Of a DNA stretch of 41,776 nt, positions 1 to 8,753 are shown in pieces. The translations under genes and the position numbers were made by a program. Within the stretch, counting starts at the first letter, position 1, and each line of letters starts with the position of its first letter. The notes under the pieces were generated by a model, which was not told the DNA's origin, did not search any database, and was given only the letters and a program-made list of their open reading frames with translations. This DNA comes from CAYNGH01 sp964396845. Lineage in GTDB: Bacteria > Vulcanimicrobiota > JAJTBE01 > CAYNGH01. Location of the stretch: contig CAYNGH010000012.1 of the NCBI GenBank assembly GCA_964396845.1, forward strand, positions 1 through 41,776, read 5' to 3'.

Positions 1-1125
1 TTAAAATACTTTGAAGAGGTGTTCAGAAATACTATTAAAAATAAGGATAATACAATAATCTACAATCCGCCAACAATAAGAACAGAAAAACATCCTGTGA
101 ATGAAAGCATCATTCACACAGGCAAGCCGGCTGGAGTTGAGGCAGAAAAAGAAAACTATTACGACATGAAGTTTGCATTTGTAACAAAACATAAAGATAA
201 TACCCTTTCCTTTTTTCCAACCTTTCATTATGTGGCGGACAGCAATTCCAACATGGTTTATATGGATTTAAACGCTCCATTGAAGTATATCACTGAGCCT
301 TATTATTACGAACGCCTTGACAAGGACATTTTTGAAATCAAGAAATACTATTGGGATCTGTTAGAAAAAATCGAGAATGATGATATTAAAAACAAAGAAC
401 TGAAGAGTCCCCCGGCTCATCTGGGGCGAATTTTTGCCAGAATCGAACAGATCAACACTTTTTATTCAGACTTTTTAAACAAGCTCAAAGAGGAAATCCG
501 GTTTATCCCCTTTGAGGATGAGTTTCCATCCTTAAAAATACTGTTTCCCCTTGACCGCATCGACAGAGTGATAGAGATATTTGTGGAATCATTCTGCCGG
601 GACTTGCTGTCTATTGATAAGAATTCATACGAGAATATCCCTGATAATTTTGGTGATGTCCTGGATTTTATGGAAAAATTCATCCCTCCAATTTTTGTGG
701 GTTCAATGATTGTATGCAAGGTCAAACAGCCGATATACAACACCATGGAAATATCCCGCAATCTAATTGAGGATACCGTGAAGGACAATGATGGCTCAAC
801 ATCCTTCAACGGAGCACTTATAAATATGGCAGACATAAGGGGCAACTTCTCAAACAAAGGGATCGGAAACAGGATCAGTTGGCCGGAGCTGTTCTATACA
901 TATTTCAAATCCCTCAAGGACAAATCAGCCTGGATTCCAAAGCGTCTTCTGGTTGACTGCTGGAGCTTTGAAAACAAAAGGCCTGAATTTCAAAAGGCTG
1001 CCAGGGCTTACGCCCTGAACCGGGCAGTCCGGGTAATCCCTTCAACTCAGCTGATTAAAGACTTTGTAAACAATGAACATAAAATACGGGAGATATCTTC
1101 CTTTGTTCAAAGAGGTGGTAAATAA
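1..1125 (+). CDS. Unrecognised protein of a type III-like CRISPR operon, 5' end outside window
   Basis: The frame is open from base 1, so at least 374 codons are seen and the true start probably lies upstream. A GTG at 19 is the first in-window start candidate, but its GAAGAG stretch abuts it directly and I do not favour it. I recognise no family. The visible part is mixed alpha/beta with charged helical stretches and a possible conserved patch near the end (ADIRGNFSNKGIGNR, then RLLVDCWSFENKRPEFQKAA). No GGDD, HD, CARF or RAMP glycine-rich loop is seen, so this visible part is not a Cas10 palm domain. Its stop TAA overlaps the next ATG (TAATG), indicating translational coupling with the RAMP genes. 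It could be a large-subunit-like or accessory protein of the effector complex; that is inference from position only. Confidence 0.75.
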   Translation, partial: LKYFEEVFRNTIKNKDNTIIYNPPTIRTEKHPVNESIIHTGKPAGVEAEKENYYDMKFAFVTKHKDNTLSFFPTFHYVADSNSNMVYMDLNAPLKYITEPYYYERLDKDIFEIKKYYWDLLEKIENDDIKNKELKSPPAHLGRIFARIEQINTFYSDFLNKLKEEIRFIPFEDEFPSLKILFPLDRIDRVIEIFVESFCRDLLSIDKNSYENIPDNFGDVLDFMEKFIPPIFVGSMIVCKVKQPIYNTMEISRNLIEDTVKDNDGSTSFNGALINMADIRGNFSNKGIGNRISWPELFYTYFKSLKDKSAWIPKRLLVDCWSFENKRPEFQKAARAYALNRAVRVIPSTQLIKDFVNNEHKIREISSFVQRGGK

Positions 1126-2135
1126 TGGGATTAGAGATATGCAATGCTTATGATGTCTATAAAAAACATAGGGGCCAAATCGATGGGGACAAGATACAAG
1201 CTGTTCTGCAGGGATTGATACATTTTTACAGCCCAAATAACCAGAAAGCATTAAAAGCGTTTTTAGACTATTTGGATAGAATGCCCAAGGTTGAGAATGG
1301 TGAAGTTAATAGCTGTATAGATAAATTTAAGAACAACAGAGCATCAATTGACGATCTCAGGAAAATCATTCGTTTTTATACGGCTGTCGTAAACTTTAAA
1401 AAAGCAGAAAAGAGTATTAAAATCGGCTCCATAATAACTCAAGACCCAAAGCCAGAGTTCACCAAGAAAACCATGCCAGATTGGTTATGTGATATTTTCC
1501 AAGATGATAAAAAGGTGAACGATGAAAATTTGGGGAAGTTGAAAAAACTGTTCAGCTGTTCTTATTATTGCAATGATGGATTCGAGCTGTTGGAACGATG
1601 TGCTTATTACCACAGCATCTTCAAAAAAAAGAACACTCCTGAAGGCAGGCTGGGAAAAATCCTGTTTAATGAAATGGCAATGCTTAATTACGACATCGAC
1701 AAGATCAAAGCTCTGATTGGTCTTACACTGGAGATTGCCCAGGGTATTAAAAACGGTCTGAACTTTAATGAAGACATTAAAAAACTCTTGACCATTAATG
1801 ATGATTCAGCTTCCCCTGAAGAATTATTAAATCCAGAATCAATCGAGGGTCATGCTCTTGGTTTTGCTGATGAGCTCTATAAAAAAGGCTTCCTCCTCAG
1901 CCGGTTAAAAGCATTTGTGTCCCAATGTCAACCTAATTTTATGTATGGCTGGCAGGGGGGTTATCATCTTCTCCGGTTCTACAATAAAAATTCGAGTGTA
2001 AAAGAGGCTATCAAAGATAAAATCTTTAGTTTTTATCAAAACCGCTGGGAGCAAACGGTTTTCATGTTACACCTTTCTGTCTTATTCCTGGAATGCATAT
2101 ACAACGAGAAAAAGCTCAATATTTCGATATTATAA
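1125..2135 (+). CDS. Unrecognised helical protein of the RAMP operon
   Basis: This 336-residue protein starts at the ATG that overlaps the previous stop, with GAGGTGG about 7 bases upstream as ribosome binding site. It looks largely alpha-helical and Lys/Asp/Glu rich, without transmembrane segments. There is a Cys pair (SCSYYC) near residue 145 and an aromatic patch (FMYGWQGGYHLL) around residue 275. I recognise no family. It lies between another unknown and three RAMP genes with only 17 bases to the Cas7-like gene, so it is probably a component or regulator of the same complex. Helical small subunits (Cas11) are normal in class 1 effectors but are usually shorter, so that role is only a guess. 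Confidence 0.8.
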   Translation: MGLEICNAYDVYKKHRGQIDGDKIQAVLQGLIHFYSPNNQKALKAFLDYLDRMPKVENGEVNSCIDKFKNNRASIDDLRKIIRFYTAVVNFKKAEKSIKIGSIITQDPKPEFTKKTMPDWLCDIFQDDKKVNDENLGKLKKLFSCSYYCNDGFELLERCAYYHSIFKKKNTPEGRLGKILFNEMAMLNYDIDKIKALIGLTLEIAQGIKNGLNFNEDIKKLLTINDDSASPEELLNPESIEGHALGFADELYKKGFLLSRLKAFVSQCQPNFMYGWQGGYHLLRFYNKNSSVKEAIKDKIFSFYQNRWEQTVFMLHLSVLFLECIYNEKKLNISIL

Positions 2136-2152
2136 TTCAGGAGGTCAAAAGA

Positions 2153-3187
2153 ATGGGCAATACTAAAATCACACTCTACAAAATGACGGTGGAAAGCCCT
2201 CTTCATGTCGGGGGCGGTGAGTCAGGAGAAATAACCCCGGTGGATAATCCTTTCATCAAAATGCCGGTAATTGAGAACAACAAGCCCATCAGAAGGGCTT
2301 ATATCCCCAGCTCAACCATCAAGGGCAAACTTCGCTCACTGGCAGAAAGATACATTCGGGATACATCCAAAACACCCGAAGAAGAATCTGACACAGCTAA
2401 TTATCGAAAATGCAATAAAGAACAAGCGGAAGCACTTATTGACGGCTCCAGTCTATCTCTCGACGATAAGGTTTCAGCCAGAAAATTCATCAAAGACTTC
2501 TTTAGCCATGATTATTTTTTACACGGCATGGAAGAAGACAAATGTTTTTACAGTCATGTCCACTTTTTTGGCCATCCCAAAGATGCTCCCGGTCTTGTAA
2601 CAAAAGAAGACAAAACTGGAAAATATCAGTGGCTGAGGGTTTTGTATGAGAAAGATGAAGAAGAAATCAATAGAATCTGCGAAGCCTCGAATATTTTTGG
2701 TTTCCAGGATATTCCCAGGAAAGTTGATATCTCCCATGGATACAAAAAAGAAGAAAAAGAATCCAGTATGAATGTATTCTGGAACAACAGCATCAACCGT
2801 ATCTCCGGCACCTGTAATGAAGGAGCGCTGTTCAACAAAGAAAAAGAAACAGTGGGGATTGAATATTTTTTTACTATGAAAACCCGATATTTAACCTCTA
2901 ATGGTTTGATCAAGAAGGCGATAAAATACTTGGATTTCGGCTTGGATGGGATTGGTTCCGGAAGCGGTAAGGGTGACGGCAGAGTGAAGATTGAAAACGT
3001 AAACAGTGCTGATTTCGATGTCAATAAGTTAGTTGAAACAGCTCCGGGAAGTGTCAAAGATGAAGCAATCGATAAAGACAAAATGAAGTTAGAGGACTTG
3101 CCCAAGCCTCTTCAGGATGAAGCCAGGCTGATTTTGGCTTTGAAAAATAACAACAACCATAATGGGGAAGGTAAGTCAAATGGATAA
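2153..3187 (+). CDS. Csm3-like Cas7 RAMP protein (type III backbone subunit)
   Basis: The protein has 344 residues. The start is the ATG at 2153 behind AGGAGG; an in-frame start further upstream has no such site. RAMP (RRM-fold) hallmarks are clear: PLHVGGGESG near residue 17, the stretch around TPVDNPFIKMP, YIPSSTIKGKLRSL (matching the Csm3 IPGSSLKGK motif), an FGFQD...INRISG...GALF region, and the glycine-rich loop GIGSGSGKGDGRVK near residue 280. Asp31 aligns by eye with the Csm3 aspartate that cleaves target RNA every 6 nt, so backbone cleavage is probably retained. The roughly 60-residue insertion after residue 70 and the acidic/Lys tail are unusual. It overlaps the next gene by 8 bases. 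Confidence 0.88.
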   Translation: MGNTKITLYKMTVESPLHVGGGESGEITPVDNPFIKMPVIENNKPIRRAYIPSSTIKGKLRSLAERYIRDTSKTPEEESDTANYRKCNKEQAEALIDGSSLSLDDKVSARKFIKDFFSHDYFLHGMEEDKCFYSHVHFFGHPKDAPGLVTKEDKTGKYQWLRVLYEKDEEEINRICEASNIFGFQDIPRKVDISHGYKKEEKESSMNVFWNNSINRISGTCNEGALFNKEKETVGIEYFFTMKTRYLTSNGLIKKAIKYLDFGLDGIGSGSGKGDGRVKIENVNSADFDVNKLVETAPGSVKDEAIDKDKMKLEDLPKPLQDEARLILALKNNNNHNGEGKSNG

Positions 3188-4160
3188 CTTGATGATTATA
3201 AGATTGAAAGCCAACGGCCCCCTTCATCCCGGCAGGGAAGATGAAAAGATTCGGATAAAGCGGTGCTGGCCTTTTATCTTGGGCAGTACCTTTTATGGAG
3301 CAATGGTTCAATCTTTTCTGCAAAGCAAATTTGGCTATGGAATAATTGATTCAACCAAAGTAAAAAAGGGGCTGAAGTTTCTATTGGAGCCAATTAAAAA
3401 TGGGGCACTTCGTTTTTCACCTTTCTTGCCTTGCAGTAATTTGAAAAATTGCCAGTGGGACGAATTTAATGCTGACAACTACTGCCAGCTTGCCAGAGAA
3501 ATCGGGCAGGTTCGCAGCTGGACATCTGCACATCACACCAGGCACAGAGTGAATTCAGACCGGCCCATTGAAGGTGAACTCTTTGCCAGGGAGTTTCACC
3601 AGGCAAACCTTGAATATGTTGGCTTTGTTTATTATCAAGGCAATAATGGTTATGTCCCCGAATGGGTATCAGATTATGTCAAATTGCTTACATTGGTTCC
3701 TTTTGGAGGCAAAGGCGGGAACGTTAGTGTGTCCGCTTCGGTTGCCAAGCATCATTCCGGCGATTTGAGCGGTTTTTTTGAACAGCTGGATAATCGACTG
3801 GATAATCGATTGGAAAAACAGAACGACTGTTGGATTGAAGCCGTAACCCCGGTCAGCCTTGGTTTTAATGATGATAAAGTATTATCAGATATTCCTTCTG
3901 GCGTAAATGTAAATAATGGCTATAGAATTTGCAAGTCGAGGATTTATCGTGATACTCCCTGGCGGTGGGGGCCTTACCTGAAAGATGGCGATATTAAAGA
4001 ATTCAAAAAGAATACCAGGGATTCCTTTGTCTGTTACAGGCCGGGCTTCAGGTATAAGGTTGATTGGAATAAATACAAGAAAACTTTTCAGGAGCACTTC
4101 CTCCGGGGCATAGGCAATAGCGATCATACATATTTAGGATATGGGCAGGTGATTGTATAA
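3180..4160 (+). CDS. Csx10/Cas5-like RAMP protein
   Basis: The protein has 326 residues. ATG 3180 is chosen because GGGGAAGG lies about 9 bases upstream; ATG 3162 lies upstream of that site. The N-terminus (RLKANGPLHPGREDEKIR, then GSTFYGA) fits the first RAMP strand and its loop. HTRHRVNSDRPIEGELFARE followed by an F-x-G strand resembles Csx10/Cas5 proteins, as does the C-terminal GIGNSDHTYLGYGQV. The canonical glycine loop is replaced by VPFGGKGGNVSVSA. In type III-D the Csx10 subunit caps the crRNA 5' tag, and that role is inferred here. The stop overlaps the next ATG (TAATG). Confidence 0.78.
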   Translation: MDNLMIIRLKANGPLHPGREDEKIRIKRCWPFILGSTFYGAMVQSFLQSKFGYGIIDSTKVKKGLKFLLEPIKNGALRFSPFLPCSNLKNCQWDEFNADNYCQLAREIGQVRSWTSAHHTRHRVNSDRPIEGELFAREFHQANLEYVGFVYYQGNNGYVPEWVSDYVKLLTLVPFGGKGGNVSVSASVAKHHSGDLSGFFEQLDNRLDNRLEKQNDCWIEAVTPVSLGFNDDKVLSDIPSGVNVNNGYRICKSRIYRDTPWRWGPYLKDGDIKEFKKNTRDSFVCYRPGFRYKVDWNKYKKTFQEHFLRGIGNSDHTYLGYGQVIV

Positions 4161-6292
4161 TGAGTGCAAAGAAGTTGTGCGGATTAGATGTTAATGAATG
4201 CGGAAAAAAAGACTCGTATAAATTAAACTCTCCGGAAGGAACTGAGAAAGGCTCCGACCGTCAGGAAATGGTGATGTCATGTCTTGCCAGAGGCCCCCTG
4301 TTCAAGATGTATTGTTTCCTTGGCAAGCTGAAAAATGGGAATGAGGAAGATTCTATTCCCAAACGTTGTTGCAACAACCTTGAGAAAATAGATTACACCC
4401 TTAAAGGTTTCATCAGGCTCAATATGATTCAGGTTGACAGCGGGAACCCAGAAAAAGGCTACAAAAGGTGGCGCAGGTTTTTTGGAACAGTGAAAAAACA
4501 TCCTGGTTGGGATGATAGGAAAAATCACTATCCAATGATTGAAACAGCTTGTAAAAATATTGGAAAAGTAGTTATAAAAAATGATGAAAAGAAGCCTTTT
4601 TCACAACAGAATCATATTAACACAGAAAAACTCTTTGATCAGGGATGGAAGGATGTCAAAATATTTTTCAAAGAGATGATTCTTAATGATCGTAATAATT
4701 ATAAAAACAATCATTTCAATCCTGCTGAGCTCAGATATATTGCCGATAAGATAAGAGAGGGCATCTGGGGGCTTTTATACCCAGCAGAAGTTAAGATAAT
4801 TGAAAAATTTCGCGATGGTTTGTCAATTACTGATGAAGAAAAAGAATACTTGAGAATATCAATTAGTGAGGAAAAACAGGGACAAAGCAGAGTAAAGGCG
4901 ATAGAAGAAAACTGGAAACATTTCTGTTCAGATAAACTGGGTTTGGATAAAGAAAACATTCCAACCTCCTGGAAGAGCCGGATTAATTATAAGGTGTTTA
5001 AGGATAAAAATTCTGCCAAGGATTTTATCTCTAAATGCCCATTATGCCAATGGCAAGAAGGTAAAAACCAAGACAACAAACAAATTGACGGACAAAGCCC
5101 CAAGAAATGTCCACTCTTAAATGAAAAAAACACTATAAAGATCAACAAAGAAAATGAAGGAATTTTTGTATTATTCCAGCTTCAGGATTACAGCCTGCTT
5201 TCAGGCAATGTAAAGGAAAATGAAGATGGGACATATCCAAGTAATTTCATGGAAAATGACCCAAACAGTCTATTCAGCCTTGCAAAACTATTCAGACAAT
5301 ACCTCTACGAAAAAAACAGTTGCATTATACCTGTTGGTAGCTCTCTCGATAAAGACAAGCAATGCACTCTGTCCAATACTGTAAATCTTGCAGGCCGTAA
5401 TGACAAACCTCTATTTAACAAGGTTTTGTTGAAATTAACCTTTGACGGGAACGCCAAACTGCACAGCGGAATGGATCAAGGGATTGCCGAGTTGACAGGG
5501 GAAAGTTTCGGCGCAAAAGCCAGTCCTCAGCTTAAAATGAAAGACAAGGAAGGAAACTTTCGCGATTATATTCAGAACGAATCCTTCAGGGGCCTTTTCA
5601 AGAGTACTGCCGAATTCATCCTTGAAAATTCATGCTTTGAACAAGAAAATGTAGGACAAGCCAATTATGCCACATCCAGTTATCTCAAGGCCTTTGAAAA
5701 TTTGCAATGTCCAATAAACCTATCGGAATCCTATTACAGCAAAATTTTTGGTTATAATTTGACAAAAAAAATAGCTTTTGCTCCTATGATCTGTGTGTTT
5801 CCTACATTTCCCAATTGTCTTTATTGGGCATTTCAGAATAAGAACAAAGAAAAAGAAGATAACAGATTGATAGACAAGCTCTTCGGCACGACAAAAAGCC
5901 GTTCACGAATAGCCATAACTTATCACCAGCAAAATTCCATATCAGCACCCATCAAGTCGAATTTTGCATGTGAAATATTGAAACTGAGTAAGGGATCAAA
6001 AGAATTGAAAATCGATAGCTATAAACCAAAATCTGCTTCTCTTCAGATAATACTGGACAAGCCCACAGAAAAAGAACTCGGTTTGATTCTTCTGACTATT
6101 GATGCCATAAGCTCTGGTCATTTCAGAGTCGGCAAGATGACTTCCAGAGGATTCGGAGTTTTAAGATTTACCAATTACAAAATGAAAATATATGACTGGG
6201 ATATGAACGAATTAGAATCAGTTGAAGGGGCAAGCGGTAAAGAATTGCTGGACAAAATTTTGGAGGATAAACAGAATGGACACAATCAATAA
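4160..6292 (+). CDS. Large RAMP protein with N-terminal extension
   Basis: The 710-residue protein starts at the ATG overlapping the previous stop. The C-terminal half, from about residue 430, is a RAMP domain: LTFDGNAKLHSGMDQGIAEL, an NESFRGLFKSTAEF helix corresponding to the SSLKG region, KLFGTTKSRSRIAI (typical LFG-x(n)-SR of Csx7-like Cas7 proteins), and GHFRVGKMTSRGFGVLRF as the glycine/arginine loop. The N-terminal part (about residues 40-260) also starts with a strand-like RGPLFKMYCFLGKL and may be a diverged second RAMP domain. A Cys cluster (KCPLCQ...KKCPLL) around residues 293-320 has only three cysteines, so a zinc site is possible but not certain. It is at least twice the usual length of a single Cas7, so it may be a fusion. 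It overlaps the next gene by 17 bases. Confidence 0.8.
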   Translation: MSAKKLCGLDVNECGKKDSYKLNSPEGTEKGSDRQEMVMSCLARGPLFKMYCFLGKLKNGNEEDSIPKRCCNNLEKIDYTLKGFIRLNMIQVDSGNPEKGYKRWRRFFGTVKKHPGWDDRKNHYPMIETACKNIGKVVIKNDEKKPFSQQNHINTEKLFDQGWKDVKIFFKEMILNDRNNYKNNHFNPAELRYIADKIREGIWGLLYPAEVKIIEKFRDGLSITDEEKEYLRISISEEKQGQSRVKAIEENWKHFCSDKLGLDKENIPTSWKSRINYKVFKDKNSAKDFISKCPLCQWQEGKNQDNKQIDGQSPKKCPLLNEKNTIKINKENEGIFVLFQLQDYSLLSGNVKENEDGTYPSNFMENDPNSLFSLAKLFRQYLYEKNSCIIPVGSSLDKDKQCTLSNTVNLAGRNDKPLFNKVLLKLTFDGNAKLHSGMDQGIAELTGESFGAKASPQLKMKDKEGNFRDYIQNESFRGLFKSTAEFILENSCFEQENVGQANYATSSYLKAFENLQCPINLSESYYSKIFGYNLTKKIAFAPMICVFPTFPNCLYWAFQNKNKEKEDNRLIDKLFGTTKSRSRIAITYHQQNSISAPIKSNFACEILKLSKGSKELKIDSYKPKSASLQIILDKPTEKELGLILLTIDAISSGHFRVGKMTSRGFGVLRFTNYKMKIYDWDMNELESVEGASGKELLDKILEDKQNGHNQ

Positions 6293-8486
6293 AGTCACAT
6301 TAGCATTTGATGAAAGTGGGCAATTCGAAAGAAAACCTGTGACTAATTGTGTCATCGGCGGCTGTATTGTTTATAATGATGATGAATCTTTCGTAAATAA
6401 AATTAAGTCTGATTTAACTATGTTTGCAGAAAATAATAAAATTCAATATAAAGCTTTGGCACATAATGCAGGGCTTTTAAAGAATTATAAGACAAAAGAA
6501 GTCTATTTTGATCTCGTTGAGACTCTCAAGAATATCATAAAACAACAAGAGAATATTCGAGGACACCGTTTATATTGCAAAACAAAAAAGCAAACAGATA
6601 ATATCATCACTAAGATAAACACATTCGAATTCTATCTTAAAATGCTAAACACTCTTTTTGAAAATATTCTAATTTATAATCCAAAGTTATATAAAAAGAA
6701 CATCAGCACTTTAGAGATTATTTACCCTAGCAGAAAAGTCCCCTTGTCCTATTTTTCTCAAGAAGAACGAAAGTCGATTATGGATGGGAATTTTGCCCTC
6801 ACTAGATATAAGGAAAATGATAATGGCAAGGCCGACAAATCAAAAAAATATTCAATTGATAGAGGTAGCAAATATGCGCCCAAAGATGGTTTCATAGATT
6901 ATGTAAATATTTTTTCAGTTGATACAATTAGAATGATTATTTCTGAAATTAATGAAGAAAGAATTAACAGCGGTTTAGGCAACTTTAAAAATGTAAAATT
7001 AACATATCACACAGAAGACAATGAGCCTCATCCATATTTTGTTATGTCAGATGTAGCTTGTAGCGCTACTTTAACAAATAGACTCCCCAAATTTAATGAA
7101 GAAACTAATAAATTAATCCACACATTTCGATATAAAACGATTAATGACGAGTTTCAAAAGTGTCTGAATTACTTCTTCTCAAAAAACTTTGGGGAATTTT
7201 ATCTCAGGTCATTAAAGTTCAAAAGACATCATCAAGCAGATAATTATTCTACATATCATGACTGGTTGAATGATTATGAAAGTATAATGAAAAAAGAAAT
7301 CGACAAAGAAGGTGTAAATAAGCTAATCAAATTCGGGAAAAATGAAGTTGCAAAAAAACGTGCCGGTTATTATTCAGAAATCAAGCAGATTTTGAGCCTG
7401 CCATTAGAAGAAGAAAATTTCTCAAAATTGAGCACGGAAACTAAAGTAAAACTTTTCGATGCTCTTGTTAGATGTGAAAATCATCTGGGACACATCAAAG
7501 AAGGTCTGGAAATTAAGGATAAACTAAAAAGTATCGAAGGGGAAATTAAAGCCAACAGGCAACTGAGTAGTGAATATATCCTCACGATAAACAGAATGTC
7601 AGTGATTTATTCCAATAGTTTTAAGTTCAAAGAAGCAATTAACCTTCTGAATGATTATATCGATAAAAGATGCACAGAAAACAAGGAGGGAAATTATTTA
7701 AAAGATGTAGTATTAGCAAAGCTATTTGGAAGTTTGGGGCAAAATCTGGCATTCCTTGGCAAATATCAAAAAGCACTCGATTATCTTGTTGGCTCTTATC
7801 AAACCTTCCCTCCGTCCTACAATAGGGAAGAAACAATGATCCACCTGGGGAACCTTTATTTGGATTCGATGATTTATGATGTCCCTCTTTCGATAAATAG
7901 GAAAGAAATAGTTTTAAAGGAGAAATTTTATAAAATTATTAATGAGCTGGTGCCAACTGTCAATAATTCAGATATTTTAATGAATGCTCTCCAGGAATGT
8001 ATAATAGCACAAAAGAACCCCTTTTTGATAAGATTAATACTTAAAGGGGCAGTTGCTTTTGGAAAATACAATGTCGCTGAATTGGTTAAGGCTGATTTTA
8101 TCACCTATTTGGGTGAACAGGATCAGCATCCTTTTGAAATGATTTGTAAAGATGGTGCGATATTGCATCTTGAAAATAATCCTAAGGCTAACCAAATAGC
8201 CAATCTGATAAAAATATCCCTGGATATCTGCAAGAAAAGAAATTCACCCATCATGCTTGCAATTGCCGTGAATAATTTGATAGATTTATTTAAACACAAG
8301 AAAAATCTAAAACACAAAAAAATATTACAAGAACATTTTTGTGAATTAATCGATTTGACAAAACAAAGCCCCGGTTTCAATTTTCTTGACGATAACTTAA
8401 AAAAGATAATTAATAAACAAGAAGAATTAAGTGAAACAACAGATTTCAGTGATTATCAAAAATTCTTCCGCTTCAATTATCACTAA
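6276..8486 (+). CDS. DUF3800-like (RNase H-fold) protein with helical-repeat C-terminus
   Basis: The 736-residue protein starts at ATG 6276 behind GGAGG, inside the end of the RAMP gene. The first 280 residues match the DUF3800 pattern as I recall it. There is an opening strand with DESG (Asp12) and a following hydrophobic strand (VIGGCIVY). A late aspartate sits in FVMSDVACSATLTNR (Asp259), where family members have L-A-D-x(4)-A. These acidic residues would form a metal nuclease site. From about residue 390 the protein is a series of amphipathic helix pairs (for example LGSLGQNLAFLGKYQKALDYL) typical of TPR-like solenoids. I infer a nuclease effector or ancillary factor controlled by the RAMP complex. 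No CARF, HEPN or CHAT motif is seen. Confidence 0.7.
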   Translation: MDTINKVTLAFDESGQFERKPVTNCVIGGCIVYNDDESFVNKIKSDLTMFAENNKIQYKALAHNAGLLKNYKTKEVYFDLVETLKNIIKQQENIRGHRLYCKTKKQTDNIITKINTFEFYLKMLNTLFENILIYNPKLYKKNISTLEIIYPSRKVPLSYFSQEERKSIMDGNFALTRYKENDNGKADKSKKYSIDRGSKYAPKDGFIDYVNIFSVDTIRMIISEINEERINSGLGNFKNVKLTYHTEDNEPHPYFVMSDVACSATLTNRLPKFNEETNKLIHTFRYKTINDEFQKCLNYFFSKNFGEFYLRSLKFKRHHQADNYSTYHDWLNDYESIMKKEIDKEGVNKLIKFGKNEVAKKRAGYYSEIKQILSLPLEEENFSKLSTETKVKLFDALVRCENHLGHIKEGLEIKDKLKSIEGEIKANRQLSSEYILTINRMSVIYSNSFKFKEAINLLNDYIDKRCTENKEGNYLKDVVLAKLFGSLGQNLAFLGKYQKALDYLVGSYQTFPPSYNREETMIHLGNLYLDSMIYDVPLSINRKEIVLKEKFYKIINELVPTVNNSDILMNALQECIIAQKNPFLIRLILKGAVAFGKYNVAELVKADFITYLGEQDQHPFEMICKDGAILHLENNPKANQIANLIKISLDICKKRNSPIMLAIAVNNLIDLFKHKKNLKHKKILQEHFCELIDLTKQSPGFNFLDDNLKKIINKQEELSETTDFSDYQKFFRFNYH

Positions 8487-8689
8487 TTGACTGAATACCC
8501 GCAGTGTCCTATACCTATAAGCCTTTGCTGAAAATATGAGAATGTAATCTCTCTTTGTATCTCATAAAGGATACGATATTTGATTGGACTTATTTCATTC
8601 AAGCTTTCCGTTGAAGAAAAAATTTTGCTTGTAGTCCACAATACAAAAAGGGTCTTTTCTGGTTTAATTTCACAATACAAATTCATCAC
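8483..8689 (-). pseudogene. Possible remnant of a ParE/RelE-type toxin C-terminus
   Basis: This 68-codon reading frame overlaps the 3' end of the DUF3800-like gene by 4 bases. Its second half (KYRILYEI ... IGIGHCGYSV) recalls the final strands of RelE/ParE toxins, where a YRIIYEI strand is followed by a strand ending RIGHR. The first half does not match the family and no antitoxin gene is next to it. I regard it as either a decayed fragment or chance similarity. Confidence 0.2.
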
Positions 8690-8753
8690 CTGCGCATTAA
8701 ATTAATCTCTCTATATCTAATGTCCAAACAAAGTGTTAAAGTTACAGAGAAAT

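Noticed and set aside
1..1125. First gene as the C-terminal part of Cas10
   Set aside because: No GGDD palm motif or zinc finger and no similarity to the Cas10 C-terminal helical domain that I can recognise. It stays open because the 5' end is outside.
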